A stretch of 64,000 nucleotides of DNA, taken from Luteolibacter sp. LG18. Its GTDB lineage: Bacteria; Verrucomicrobiota; Verrucomicrobiia; Verrucomicrobiales; Akkermansiaceae. The translations under genes were made by a program, and so were the position numbers. The notes beneath the pieces were generated by a model. It saw only the letters and a program-made list of their open reading frames with translations. It had not been told where the DNA came from and made no database searches. The stretch covers positions 1,612,001-1,676,000 of the forward strand of contig NZ_AP024600.1 of NCBI RefSeq assembly GCF_036322585.1, in the 5' to 3' direction. Positions 7,824 to 18,456 of the stretch are shown piece after piece (within the stretch, counting starts at the first letter, position 1; each line of letters starts with the position of its first letter).

Positions 7824-7853
7824 GGGCGGCGGCCCCACAACCGGCCGCCGCCC
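7824..7853 (+). terminator. Intra-operon hairpin between atpE and atpF
   Basis: Perfect 11-bp stem GGGCGGCGGCC/GGCCGCCGCCC with an 8-base loop, 8 bp after the atpE stop, followed by a pyrimidine-rich run (ACCCCTCTTTCC). It is probably a partial terminator or an mRNA 3' end stabiliser that adjusts c-subunit stoichiometry; a full stop is unlikely because the operon continues. Confidence 0.6.
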
Positions 7854-7900
7854 ACCCCTCTTTCCGTCCGCCTCTTCTTCTTCCAGCCAAGCCCGCCGCC

Positions 7901-8479
7901 ATGTTCGCTTTCCTCACGATTCTTGCCTCCGATGTGCACGCTGAAGCCGCCCAGGCCGCCGCGACTCCCGGCAATCCCGCCGAGGCCATCGCCAAGGGCT
8001 TCCACTTGGAAGGGCCGCTTTTCCTCGCCCAGTTCATCAACATCGTGGTGGTGCTGATCGTCCTGAAGAAGTTCGCCTTTGGCCCGATCGTCGCCATGCT
8101 CGAGCAGCGCAAGGCCCGCATCGCCGAGGGTGAGGCCAACCTCGTCCGCATCCAGCAGCAGCTCGCGGATTCCGAGAAGCACACCGCCGAGGCCATCGCC
8201 AAGGCCAACTCCGAGGCCCAGCGCCTCGTGACCGAGGCCAAGGAAAGCGCTGCGGTCTTCTCCGAGCAGAAGTCGCAGGAAGCCATCGCCTCCGCCCAGC
8301 AGATCCTCGCCAAGGCCGAAGCCGCAGCCCGCGCCGAGCGCGAGCAGATCGCTTCCGAGCTGAAGCGCGAGTTCGGCCGCCTCGTGACGGCCACCACAGC
8401 CCAGGTCACCGGCAAGGTCCTCAATTCCGACGACCAGAAGCGCATCAACGACGAAGCGCTCGCCACCGTCGAAGCCTGA
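7901..8479 (+). CDS. atpF: ATP synthase F0 subunit b
   Basis: A 192-residue peripheral-stalk subunit. One membrane helix lies near residues 42-60 (FLAQFINIVVVLIVLKKFAF), followed by a long charged coiled coil (MLEQRKARIAEGEANLVRIQ onward) reaching the C-terminus. An N-terminal stretch before the helix (residues 1-38) includes a signal-like hydrophobic start. It joins subunit a to the F1 head through delta, so the short delta subunit next door is relevant. It starts 84 bp after atpE. Confidence 0.93.
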   Translation: MFAFLTILASDVHAEAAQAAATPGNPAEAIAKGFHLEGPLFLAQFINIVVVLIVLKKFAFGPIVAMLEQRKARIAEGEANLVRIQQQLADSEKHTAEAIAKANSEAQRLVTEAKESAAVFSEQKSQEAIASAQQILAKAEAAARAEREQIASELKREFGRLVTATTAQVTGKVLNSDDQKRINDEALATVEA

Positions 8480-8502
8480 TCCTCTTTTCCCGCCGCGTCG
8501 CC

Positions 8503-8895
8503 ATGAAGATCTCCAAGAACGCCACCATCGCCGCCCGCCGGATTTTCCGCTCCTGCCAGACCCCCGCCGGCCTGGATGAGCCGAAGCTCTCCGCGGCGAT
8601 CCGCGAGCTCGTGGCGACGCAGCCGCGCGACTTCCGCGGCATCCTCCACGGCCTGAAGCGCCTCGTGCGCCTCGAGGTCGAGCGCCGCCAGGTGGTCGTC
8701 GAAAGCGCCGCCGACCTGGACGCCGCCTCCCGCGGCCGCGTCGAAGCCGGCCTCACCGACAAGTACGGCCACGGCCTCACCTTCGAATACCGCGTGAACC
8801 CCGCCCTCCTCGGCGGTCTCAAGGTCCGCGTCGGCAGCGACGTCTTCGACGGCTCCGTGAAGGGCCGCCTCGACCGCCTCGCCCAAGTCTTCTGA
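8503..8895 (+). CDS. atpH: ATP synthase F1 subunit delta (unusually short)
   Basis: Positioned between atpF and atpA, as delta always is. The C-terminal half matches delta: VVVESAADLDAASRGRVEAG, then FEYRVNPALLGGLKVRVGSD and VFDGSVKGRLDRLAQVF, corresponding to the family's 'V.sA..l', 'dp.llGG..v.vgd' and 'D.Sv.grL..l' motifs. At 130 residues it is about 45-50 residues shorter than most delta subunits, and the missing part is in the N-terminal six-helix domain that caps the F1 hexamer. No in-frame extension exists upstream because atpF ends at 8479. Either a compact lineage form or an error-free natural truncation. Confidence 0.88.
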   Translation: MKISKNATIAARRIFRSCQTPAGLDEPKLSAAIRELVATQPRDFRGILHGLKRLVRLEVERRQVVVESAADLDAASRGRVEAGLTDKYGHGLTFEYRVNPALLGGLKVRVGSDVFDGSVKGRLDRLAQVF

Positions 8896-8946
8896 TCCGC
8901 CTGTCTCCTCCGTCCACCAACTTCCCACTCTCAACCCGCCACTCCC

Positions 8947-10488
<1,542 letters not shown>

Positions 10489-10489
10489 A

Positions 10490-10585
10490 GTTAACGGTTA
10501 TGGGTTAGAGGTTATGGGAGGGGGCCACGGTCCATCTCCGGCCTCTTCCCCTCTAACAAATAACTCTTAACACGTAACGTTTCCC
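10490..10585. repeat. Palindromic GTTAGAGGTTAT-type spacer between atpA and atpG (family H)
   Basis: Starts two bases after the atpA stop and ends just before atpG. The left arm (TTAACGGTTATGGGTTAGAG) pairs loosely with a right arm containing CCTCTAACAAATAACTCTTA. The same heptamer-like words (GTTAGAGG, GGTTAT, TTAA) recur in the atpD-atpC spacer at 13014-13098, so the two spacers are related elements inside one operon. Confidence 0.6.
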
Positions 10586-10589
10586 ATCA

Positions 10590-13012
<2,423 letters not shown>

Positions 13013-13013
13013 T

Positions 13014-13098
13014 CGGCTATAAGTTAGAGGTTATTTGTTAAGGGTTATTGGGTAGAACCAGAACCTCAATAACCTCTAACCTCCAACCAATAACCTTC
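13014..13098. repeat. Palindromic GTTAGAGGTTAT-type spacer between atpD and atpC (family H)
   Basis: The left half contains AGTTAGAGGTTATTTG and GGGTTATTGG. The right half contains the complements CAATAACCTCTAACC and CCAATAACC, so the whole spacer can fold into a long, AT-rich imperfect hairpin ending just before the atpC ATG at 13102. It shares words with the atpA-atpG spacer. The base composition contrasts strongly with the GC-rich genes on both sides. Confidence 0.65.
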
Positions 13099-13101
13099 CC
13101 C

Positions 13102-13515
13102 ATGGCCCTCCATCTCGAAGTCGTCACCCCGGAAAAGAAGGTGTTCTCGGACACCGTCGAGAACGTCTACCTTCCCGGTGAAGACGGCGAACTCGGCATC
13201 CTCGAGCATCACGCCGCTCTCGTGACCGGCCTGAAGCCCGGCGAACTCCGCTACCAGAAGGCTGGCCAGACCGTTCATCTCGCCATCGGCTCCGGCTTCG
13301 CCGAAGTCACCGACACCAAGGTCGTCGTCCTGACCGACAACGCCCTCGGCGAAGCCGAGATCGACGAAGCGAAGGCCGAAGCCGCCATCCACCGCGCCGA
13401 GGAGGCCCTCAAGTCCCTCGACCACGCCGCGGATGCCGAGGAAGTCGCCCACCTTCAGGGAGTCATCGCGAAGAACCTCGCCCAGCTCAAGCTGAAGCGC
13501 CGCCACCATTCTTGA
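13102..13515 (+). CDS. atpC: ATP synthase F1 subunit epsilon
   Basis: A 137-residue rotor subunit that also restrains ATP hydrolysis. It starts MALHLEVVTPEKKVFSDTVE; the alternative upstream ATG at 13048 would read through the palindromic spacer and is rejected. The N-terminal beta sandwich includes VYLPGEDGELGILEHHAALVTGL, the family signature. The C-terminal two-helix region (AEAAIHRAEEALKSLDHAAD onward) is present. It is the last gene of the operon; a family D repeat arm and a rho-independent terminator follow. Confidence 0.95.
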   Translation: MALHLEVVTPEKKVFSDTVENVYLPGEDGELGILEHHAALVTGLKPGELRYQKAGQTVHLAIGSGFAEVTDTKVVVLTDNALGEAEIDEAKAEAAIHRAEEALKSLDHAADAEEVAHLQGVIAKNLAQLKLKRRHHS

Positions 13516-13546
13516 CCAAGGAGCAGGGACATTCCTGTCCCGTTCT
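13516..13546. repeat. Single arm of family D palindromic repeat after atpC
   Basis: The sequence right after the atpC stop repeats the arm seen at 325-354 almost base for base, including AAGGAGCAGGGACATTCCTG and the following TCCCGTTCT. Internally it can form a small GGGACATTCCTGTCCC hairpin. It occurs here once rather than as an inverted pair. Confidence 0.75.
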
Positions 13547-13564
13547 TGTTCTTCCTTTCAAGCA

Positions 13565-13597
13565 GCCGCCGGAGCCATCCGGCGGCTGTCTTGTTTA
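13565..13597 (+). terminator. Rho-independent terminator of the ATP synthase operon
   Basis: Stem AGCCGCCGG/CCGGCGGCT around a short AGCCAT-type loop, followed by GTCTTGTTT. It lies 50 bp after atpC and is the expected operon end. Confidence 0.8.
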
Positions 13598-13601
13598 GTT
13601 G

Positions 13602-13731
13602 CACAAGCATTCCTTGCTTGTGAGTGTGTGAACTCCGTCTGCCCGGGGAGATCCACGGACGATCCCCACGGGTCATTTGGAACATCTCCGGGCATCGCAC
13701 CGCTCCCGCTCACAAGCAGGAATGCTTGTGC
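13602..13731. repeat. 130-bp MITE-like palindromic element (family E)
   Basis: Terminal inverted repeats of about 23 bp: GCACAAGCATTCCTTGCTTG at 13602 onward, and its complement ending CAGGAATGCTTGTGC at 13731, differing by one inserted base. Inside, TGCCCGGGGAGAT and ATCTCCGGGCA form a nested inverted pair. There is no coding capacity. It lies directly between the atp terminator and the first PcfJ-flanking direct repeat. Confidence 0.65.
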
Positions 13732-13741
13732 TACCCACCCA

Positions 13742-13925
13742 AAAACCAATCGGCGGATCTCGGAACGGGGGGATTCCGACATCCGCCGATCGAAAGCTCG
13801 GGGGGAGTTGTTTTCTTCCGGGGGGAGAAGGTCGGCGGTCGATCGGGGGGACTCTCGCGCTGACATGGATAGACTGCCACAAATTCGGCCACAGCGAAAT
13901 CACGTGATCGCGTTCCCCTAATCTA
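13742..13925. repeat. Left copy of about 185-bp direct repeat flanking the PcfJ gene
   Basis: Aligned by eye with 15447-15632, about nine bases in ten match over the whole length, in the same orientation. Layout from left to right: a long hairpin (ATCGGCGGATCTCGGAA, loop CGGGGGGA, TTCCGACATCCGCCGAT; one C-C mismatch), three more CGGGGGGA tracts at 13799, 13819 and 13844, the string ACTCTCGCGCTGACA, then the palindrome ATCACGTGAT at 13899-13908, and an end near CTAGGG. There is no coding capacity. The hairpin is conserved despite different single-base changes in each copy. Confidence 0.85.
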
Positions 13926-14154
13926 GGGATGATATCACGGCTTGGAGCGGGCTCCGGGCTTGCCGCGCCGGGGCTCATCGCCCATGCTGCCCGCGACATG
14001 ATTTTCGCCAGCGAGCACTCCTGATTCCTCCGCGGCCACGAGCAGTGGCCATCGGAGTCCGCGCGTCCGCTGACGCGCGCCCCGGCAGCGGCGTCCATTC
14101 GTTCCGCCGGTCGCCAGCGCTGCCGTTCTTGAATCCAGGAACAGGAGAATCCTC
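13926..14154 (+). other. Non-coding leader between left direct repeat and PcfJ gene
   Basis: A 229-bp stretch with no convincing gene. It holds small inverted repeats (GCGCGTCCGCTGACGCGC near 14067; GGCCACGAGCAGTGGCC near 14034) and ends with an AGGAG Shine-Dalgarno seven bases before the ATG at 14155, one of the few clear ribosome sites in this window. It probably contains the promoter and leader of the PcfJ gene. Confidence 0.5.
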
Positions 14155-15438
14155 ATGTCCACTCATCGCGAGCCGCGCTTCTGGCGCGTGCCCGGACGCC
14201 TCGTCGTCCACCTCATCGACGGTCTGCCATGGACCGTATCCCATGTCCGTCCCAACCCTCTCCGGCAGCACTGCCGCCAGCTGGCCCGCACCTTCCGGGT
14301 CTCCAATCCCATTGCGGATCGCCTCCGGCCGAGGTGCCGGAGGCTCTTCGAAGTGGTCGCGGACCGTAGCGGGCTGCTGACGGCCGTTCATCCATCGGAG
14401 TTCCGGTCGGCCGTCCTGATCCGGATGGTGTGGTATTCAGACGCCTGGTGCCAGCCACCGGAAGACTGGTGGCCGGACACCACCACTTCGCCGCGCGTTC
14501 AATGGCGGTCGTTGCTGCGTCATCTCTTCGGTCCCTATCCGGTGCCGGCGTTCTTCGAGTCCGCGTGGTTCGTCGAGGGACCGTTGTCGTGTCCCGAGCG
14601 GGATTGGTATTGTCTGGCCTCCGCGGGCAAGAGCCTGCGACGTGCCCAGGGAATGCCACCTTCCGTCAGTGCCCGGGCCCTGCACCTCGCCATGCAAGCC
14701 CCGGCCGATTTCACCATCCGTCAGGCCCTGCGCTGGGGGCAGCTACGGGCGCTCGGCTGCCGTCCGAGGTTCCGCAAGCTGGTGCTGGAGAGCGGGATGG
14801 CCTCCGATTTCAGGAACGATGCCGTTTGGCTGAAGTTGATGGCAAAGGTGGCCGTCACCCGGTCCGGACAGCGGGATTTCGGGAAAGTGGTGGATTTCCT
14901 CGCAGAAGAGCTCCGATGGACCGGATCGGCCAGTGGCTTGAAATGGGTCGGTCTACCTTGGGACGAACTGCGGACCAAGGCACGCCGCTTCTGGCGGAAA
15001 GCTTTGGCCCAATCCCAACAGCAGGGTGTGGCGTGGCCGCGGGCGGAGTTGGGAAACCCCTTGTTCCGTCTCCGGCTGAGTCATTGCTTGAGAGACCGCT
15101 GGGAGCCGATGCCGGAACCCCCTCTGTTCGAAAGCGGTACGCAGGGCCGCTGGCGGTGGGAGATCCTGCAACTGACCACCCAACTCGAGCTGATGATGGA
15201 GGGCCGCGCGATGAAGAACTGCTTGGCGACTTACGGAAAACTCTGCCGCGAGGGCCGGGCTGCGATCTTCAGCTTCCGATTGGCGGAGGATTGGGAACCG
15301 ACTACCCGGTGGTGTGTGGTGGATGTGGATCCTTCAAGCCGCAAGGTGATGCAGGTCCGGGATCGTGCCAACCACCGGCTCCCATGGCAAAGCGTCCCCT
15401 TTCTCCGCGACTGGGCCCGTCGCCATGGCCTGAACTAA
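14155..15438 (+). CDS. PcfJ-domain protein inside a direct-repeat pair
   Basis: A 427-residue, Arg/Trp-rich, probably cytosolic protein. The last 80-100 residues match the PcfJ domain first seen in a protein of the Enterococcus plasmid pCF10: WEILQLTTQLELMMEGRAMK, then NCLATYGKLCREGRAAIFSF (Asn-Cys near residues 355-356), the strand WCVVDVDPSSRKVMQVRD, and a terminal Asn/His-rich turn RANHRLPW. The N-terminal 250 residues are helical (RQALRWGQLRALGC, FGKVVDFLAEEL) and match nothing I know. PcfJ function is not established; the conserved 'EG..MkNC...Y' core looks enzymatic or nucleic-acid-related but that is inference. A Shine-Dalgarno supports the start. Direct repeats of about 185 bp lie at 13742-13925 and 15447-15632. 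Confidence 0.75.
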   Translation: MSTHREPRFWRVPGRLVVHLIDGLPWTVSHVRPNPLRQHCRQLARTFRVSNPIADRLRPRCRRLFEVVADRSGLLTAVHPSEFRSAVLIRMVWYSDAWCQPPEDWWPDTTTSPRVQWRSLLRHLFGPYPVPAFFESAWFVEGPLSCPERDWYCLASAGKSLRRAQGMPPSVSARALHLAMQAPADFTIRQALRWGQLRALGCRPRFRKLVLESGMASDFRNDAVWLKLMAKVAVTRSGQRDFGKVVDFLAEELRWTGSASGLKWVGLPWDELRTKARRFWRKALAQSQQQGVAWPRAELGNPLFRLRLSHCLRDRWEPMPEPPLFESGTQGRWRWEILQLTTQLELMMEGRAMKNCLATYGKLCREGRAAIFSFRLAEDWEPTTRWCVVDVDPSSRKVMQVRDRANHRLPWQSVPFLRDWARRHGLN

Positions 15439-15446
15439 CCGCCTGA

Positions 15447-15632
15447 AAAGCCGATCGGCGGATGTCGGAACGGGGGGATTCCGACGTCCGCCGATCTAGA
15501 GATCTCGGGGGGAGTTATCTTCCGGGGGGAGAAGGTCGGCGGTTGAGCGGGGGGACTCTCGCGCTGACAGGGATAAACTGCCACAAAATCGGCCACAGCG
15601 GAATCACGTGATCGCGTTCCCACGATCCAGGG
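15447..15632. repeat. Right copy of about 185-bp direct repeat flanking the PcfJ gene
   Basis: Begins about 8 bp after the PcfJ stop. It carries the same order as the left copy: hairpin ATCGGCGGATGTCGGAA/TTCCGACGTCCGCCGAT around CGGGGGGA, further CGGGGGGA tracts at 15506, 15523 and 15548, ACTCTCGCGCTGACA, ATCACGTGAT, and an end near CCAGGG. Its hairpin has a T-G wobble where the left copy has a C-C mismatch. The remaining 110 bp before the MFS gene show nothing recognisable. Confidence 0.85.
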
Positions 15633-15742
15633 GGGCCACAAGTCCTTGGAAAACGTCCCATGGGAGCCGATTAACATGGAATTCCTTCGCCGATTCCGTC
15701 CCACTCGCCGCGGCAAGAACGGCGCGGTTCCGTTCCGGGTAA

Positions 15743-16963
15743 ATGGAAGCCTCACGTCACGAAACCACGCTCTGGCAGGACCTGCGGACCCTTCCGCTGG
15801 AGTACTGGATCCTGTTCTGGGGCACGCTGGTCAACCGCTTCGGCAATTTCGTGATGCCGTTCATGACCCTCTACCTGCGCCACGAGCGGGAGGTCGGCCA
15901 TGGCAACTATCAGGAGTGGATGATCGGGCTGGTGCTGAGCACCTACGGCGCGGGCTCGCTGGTATCGGGAATCCTCGGTGGTTACCTCTCGGACCGGATC
16001 GGACGGCGGGCGACCATGATGTGGTCCTGCTTCGGCGGCGCGTTTTTCATGCTGCTGCTGTCCCAGGCGCAGGGGCTGCCCGCGCTGATGGGCTGCGTGT
16101 TCATGATGGCGCTGCTCACGGCGCTCTACAATCCGGCGGCCAGCGCCCTGATCGCCGATTTGGTGCCCCCGGCGCTGCGGGTGCGGGCGTATTCCTGTCA
16201 GCGGCTGGCGGTGAACACGGGCTTCGCCGCGGGGATGGCGGCGGCGGGGTTCATGGTGCGCTACTCGTTCTCCTGGCTCTTCATCGGGGATGCCGTCACC
16301 ACGCTGGTGATGGGTTTCGCGGCGTGGTTCGGCCTCCGGACCCGGGTGTCGCCGCCCTCGGACAACCACGGCTGGAGCCACGCGCTCCGCCACATGAAGA
16401 CGAATCCACCGTTCCAGCTCGCGGTGGTGTCCTCGTTCCTGGTGGCGCTGGTCTTCACCCAGATCAGCAGCAGCTTTGGCCTGCAGGCGACTTCGAAAGC
16501 GGGGCTCAATGATCAAGCCTACGGCTACCTGCTGGCCCTGAACGGCTTGCTGGTGGTGCTGTTCGAGCTGCCCTTGACCTCGTTCACCCGCCGCTTTCCC
16601 CCGCCGCGGATAATGGCGGCGGGATATGCCTTGGTGGGAATAGGGCTGGGCTTGAATGCTTTTGGGGCCACGGTGCCGGTTCTGGTCACCAGCATGGTGA
16701 TCCTCACTCTCGGCGAAATCGTGTCGTTCCCGATCAGCAATGGCTATCTCGCCGGACTGGCACCGGATGACATGCGCGGCCGATATCAGGGGGTGATTTC
16801 CATGACATGGAGTGGAGCCACCTTGTTTGGTCCCTCGGTCGGACTCGCGGTCTATCAGCGCAACCCGTTGATGTTGTGGGTGGCGACTTTGGTCCTCTCT
16901 TGGGTGGCGGCGGCATTCATATGGTCCACCCGGAGCAAGGCGGGGAATCCTGCGTCTTCCTGA
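15743..16963 (+). CDS. Major facilitator superfamily transporter (MdtH-like)
   Basis: A 406-residue integral membrane protein with about 11-12 hydrophobic helices. Between helices 2 and 3 is the MFS signature loop GGYLSDRIGRRATMM. Helix 1 starts after a short basic/acidic cytoplasmic tail (LPLEYWILFWGTLVNRFGNF), the pattern common in MdtH/YfcJ-type efflux carriers; RLAVNTGFAAGMAAAGFMV is the helix 5 antiporter-like motif. The substrate is unknown. The two halves are separated by a loop around SPPSDNHGWSHALRHMKTNP. It lies alone downstream of the right PcfJ repeat. Confidence 0.88.
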   Translation: MEASRHETTLWQDLRTLPLEYWILFWGTLVNRFGNFVMPFMTLYLRHEREVGHGNYQEWMIGLVLSTYGAGSLVSGILGGYLSDRIGRRATMMWSCFGGAFFMLLLSQAQGLPALMGCVFMMALLTALYNPAASALIADLVPPALRVRAYSCQRLAVNTGFAAGMAAAGFMVRYSFSWLFIGDAVTTLVMGFAAWFGLRTRVSPPSDNHGWSHALRHMKTNPPFQLAVVSSFLVALVFTQISSSFGLQATSKAGLNDQAYGYLLALNGLLVVLFELPLTSFTRRFPPPRIMAAGYALVGIGLGLNAFGATVPVLVTSMVILTLGEIVSFPISNGYLAGLAPDDMRGRYQGVISMTWSGATLFGPSVGLAVYQRNPLMLWVATLVLSWVAAAFIWSTRSKAGNPASS

Positions 16964-17062
16964 GCGTCCTATCCGGCGAAAGATATTCCGGTATTCGACA
17001 TGTTTTTCATGCATGTCGTGACACAAATCGGAGTTGTCTCCGATTCTAGGTTGCCCGCCGGA

Positions 17063-17578
17063 ATGAGTAGTCATGACTCCGATCTTCGACATCGCTGGAA
17101 CGCTTGGGTGCACGAACATGGTTGGAAACTGTTCGCGCACGCCCGGCAGTTCTGCCGTTTCGCGCATGAGGCCGAGGACCTTGTGCAATCCGTTGTCACG
17201 GAGTTGTGGAACGGGGGCTCGCTCTCCAATCCGCCCGATTTCCCGCTCGCCCTGGCCTGCATCCGCCAGCGCGCCATCGACCTGACCCGGTCCGAGACCA
17301 GCCGCAGCCGCCGCGAGAGCGATTGGCAGTGGCAAAGCCAGGCCGGGGAGGCTGATCCGCCGGTGCTGCCCTCCGATCTGGAGCACGATCGCCAGCGGGT
17401 GCAGACCGCGCTCGATCAGCTTCCACTGATGTTCCGGGAGGTCGTCAGCTTGAAGCTCTGGTCGGATCTGACGTTCGAGCAGATCGCCGGTCTGCTGAAC
17501 ATTTCGAAGAACACGGCGGCGTCCCGCTACCGCCTGGCCTTGGAAAAACTGCGTCCACTCCTCAGTCCCACCGAATGA
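17063..17578 (+). CDS. ECF-type RNA polymerase sigma factor
   Basis: A 171-residue sigma-70 family protein starting at MSSHDSDLRHRWNAWVHEHG; an earlier in-frame ATG at 17000 would add a Met/Phe/Val stretch that does not fit. Region 2 is AHARQFCRFAHEAEDLVQSVVTELW. Region 4 is ALDQLPLMFREVVSLKLWSDLTFEQIAGLLNISKNTAASRYRLALEKL, a standard helix-turn-helix that reads the -35 element. The stop overlaps the start of the next gene (ATGA, 17575-17578), which encodes a 64-residue membrane protein, the expected partner. Confidence 0.9.
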   Translation: MSSHDSDLRHRWNAWVHEHGWKLFAHARQFCRFAHEAEDLVQSVVTELWNGGSLSNPPDFPLALACIRQRAIDLTRSETSRSRRESDWQWQSQAGEADPPVLPSDLEHDRQRVQTALDQLPLMFREVVSLKLWSDLTFEQIAGLLNISKNTAASRYRLALEKLRPLLSPTE

Positions 17579-17769
17579 TGCTATCCGATCAAGAACTAGA
17601 AGCCCTCGTCCGCCGCAGCGCACCGCGGGAGTTGCCTCCCGTGCTTCAGCGATCACTCACCCGGCTCACCAACCCGCACGCCTCGCCGATCCTCGCCTGG
17701 GCCGGTGCTTCCATGATCGCGCTGTCGATCGCGGCTCTCGTGTTGGTCGGGTGGTTCGAGCGCCACTGA
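17575..17769 (+). CDS. Small single-span membrane protein, probable anti-sigma partner
   Basis: A 64-residue protein translated in a 4-bp overlap with the ECF sigma gene. It has a charged N-terminus (SDQELEALVRRSAPRELPPV) and one membrane helix near residues 40-60 (AWAGASMIALSIAALVLVGW), ending in a short cytoplasmic or periplasmic tail FERH. It is far shorter than classical anti-sigma factors and has no zinc-binding HxxxCxxC. The anti-sigma role is inferred only from the overlapping gene pair. A hairpin terminator follows at 17791-17848. Confidence 0.65.
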   Translation: MMLSDQELEALVRRSAPRELPPVLQRSLTRLTNPHASPILAWAGASMIALSIAALVLVGWFERH

Positions 17770-17790
17770 AGCGTCCATTTTCCTTTTCGG

Positions 17791-17848
17791 TCCCCATCCG
17801 GAGCTCCCCCCGAAGTGCTCATGATCTCCGGATGGGGGCCGTCTTTTC
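17791..17848 (+). terminator. Rho-independent terminator after the sigma/membrane-protein pair
   Basis: Stem TCCCCATCCGGAG (17791-17803) pairs with CTCCGGATGGGGG (17826 onward) across a 22-base loop, followed by GCCGTCTTTTC. It lies between the sigma operon and vsr, which supports the later vsr start at 17889. Confidence 0.75.
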
Positions 17849-17888
17849 GCTATCGCCCGGGCCGTTTCGCCGCCAGGTTGCCCGGATC

Positions 17889-18314
17889 ATGGCCGATGTT
17901 TGGTCCGCCGAGAAACGCTCCGAGGTCATGGCCCGCATCCGCGGCCGTGACACCAAGCCGGAGCGAGTGGTGCGCGCGCTGCTGCACCGCCACGGCTACC
18001 GCTTCACGGTGAATGGCCCGCTGAATCGGTCCCTACCCGGGCGGCCGGACCTGGTGCTGCCGCGCTACCGCACCGTGGTCTTCGTCCACGGCTGCTTCTG
18101 GCACGGCCATGAGCACTGCGGGGACTTCCGCATCCCCTCCAGCCGCACCGAGTGGTGGACGGCGAAGATTACGGGCAACAAGGTCCGCGATGTCCGCAAC
18201 GAGGCTGCCTTGCGCGCCATGGGCTGGCACGTCGTCACCATCTGGGCCTGCGCGGTGAAGACCCGCGCGGCCCGGGAGTGGCTGGAGAAACGGCTGGGGA
18301 AGCTGATCGGGTGA
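17889..18314 (+). CDS. vsr: Very short patch repair (Vsr) DNA mismatch endonuclease
   Basis: A 141-residue protein of the Vsr/PD-(D/E)XK fold, which nicks DNA 5' of T:G mismatches left by deamination of 5-methylcytosine. The family motifs are present: RSEVMARIRGRDTKPE, PGRPDLVLPRYRTVVFVHGC with catalytic Asp near residue 54, FWHGHEHCG, KITGNKVRDVRNEAALRAMG and the C-terminal W-x-V-x-x-IWAC. In most Vsr the last is IWEC; here Glu is Ala. The start at MADVWSAEKR is chosen because upstream codons run through a terminator hairpin. No cytosine-5 methyltransferase is nearby, so it is an orphan here. Confidence 0.9.
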   Translation: MADVWSAEKRSEVMARIRGRDTKPERVVRALLHRHGYRFTVNGPLNRSLPGRPDLVLPRYRTVVFVHGCFWHGHEHCGDFRIPSSRTEWWTAKITGNKVRDVRNEAALRAMGWHVVTIWACAVKTRAAREWLEKRLGKLIG

Positions 18315-18317
18315 GAT

Positions 18318-18449
18318 TGTAGCTGAAAGCTCCGCTTTCAGAATGTATCGGGCGGCTCCAGCCGTCCGGTGGGGTGGGCGTCGCCTGGCCTCACCGCCCC
18401 GCCAATTGGAGCTGGCGGGGACAATCCGAAAGCGGAACTTTCGGCTACA
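18318..18449. repeat. 132-bp palindromic element with 22-bp terminal inverted repeats (family A, copy 1)
   Basis: The left end TGTAGCTGAAAGCTCCGCTT pairs with the right end GAAAGCGGAACTTTCGGCTA in inverted order with two mismatches. The middle is GC-rich with GGCGGGGACAAT near the right end. It sits exactly between convergent vsr and pfk genes. A second copy of the same design lies at 40789-40926, again between convergent genes. Confidence 0.8.
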
Positions 18450-18456
18450 TGGGGAC

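Noticed and set aside
13102..13515. Longer atpC start at 13048
   Set aside because: The extra 18 codons would run through the palindromic spacer; the start at 13102 gives the normal N-terminus.
13742..15632. CRISPR array
   Set aside because: There are only two repeats, about 185 bp long and about 1.5 kb apart around a gene; there are no short regularly spaced repeats and no cas genes.
15752..17656. Long minus-strand frame antisense to the MFS and sigma genes
   Set aside because: His/Arg/Gln/Pro-rich translation without domains; the plus strand holds recognisable membrane helices and sigma motifs.
17751..17888. N-terminal extension of the vsr gene
   Set aside because: It would translate through the terminator hairpin at 17791-17848; the 141-residue form starts at the family's usual N-terminus.
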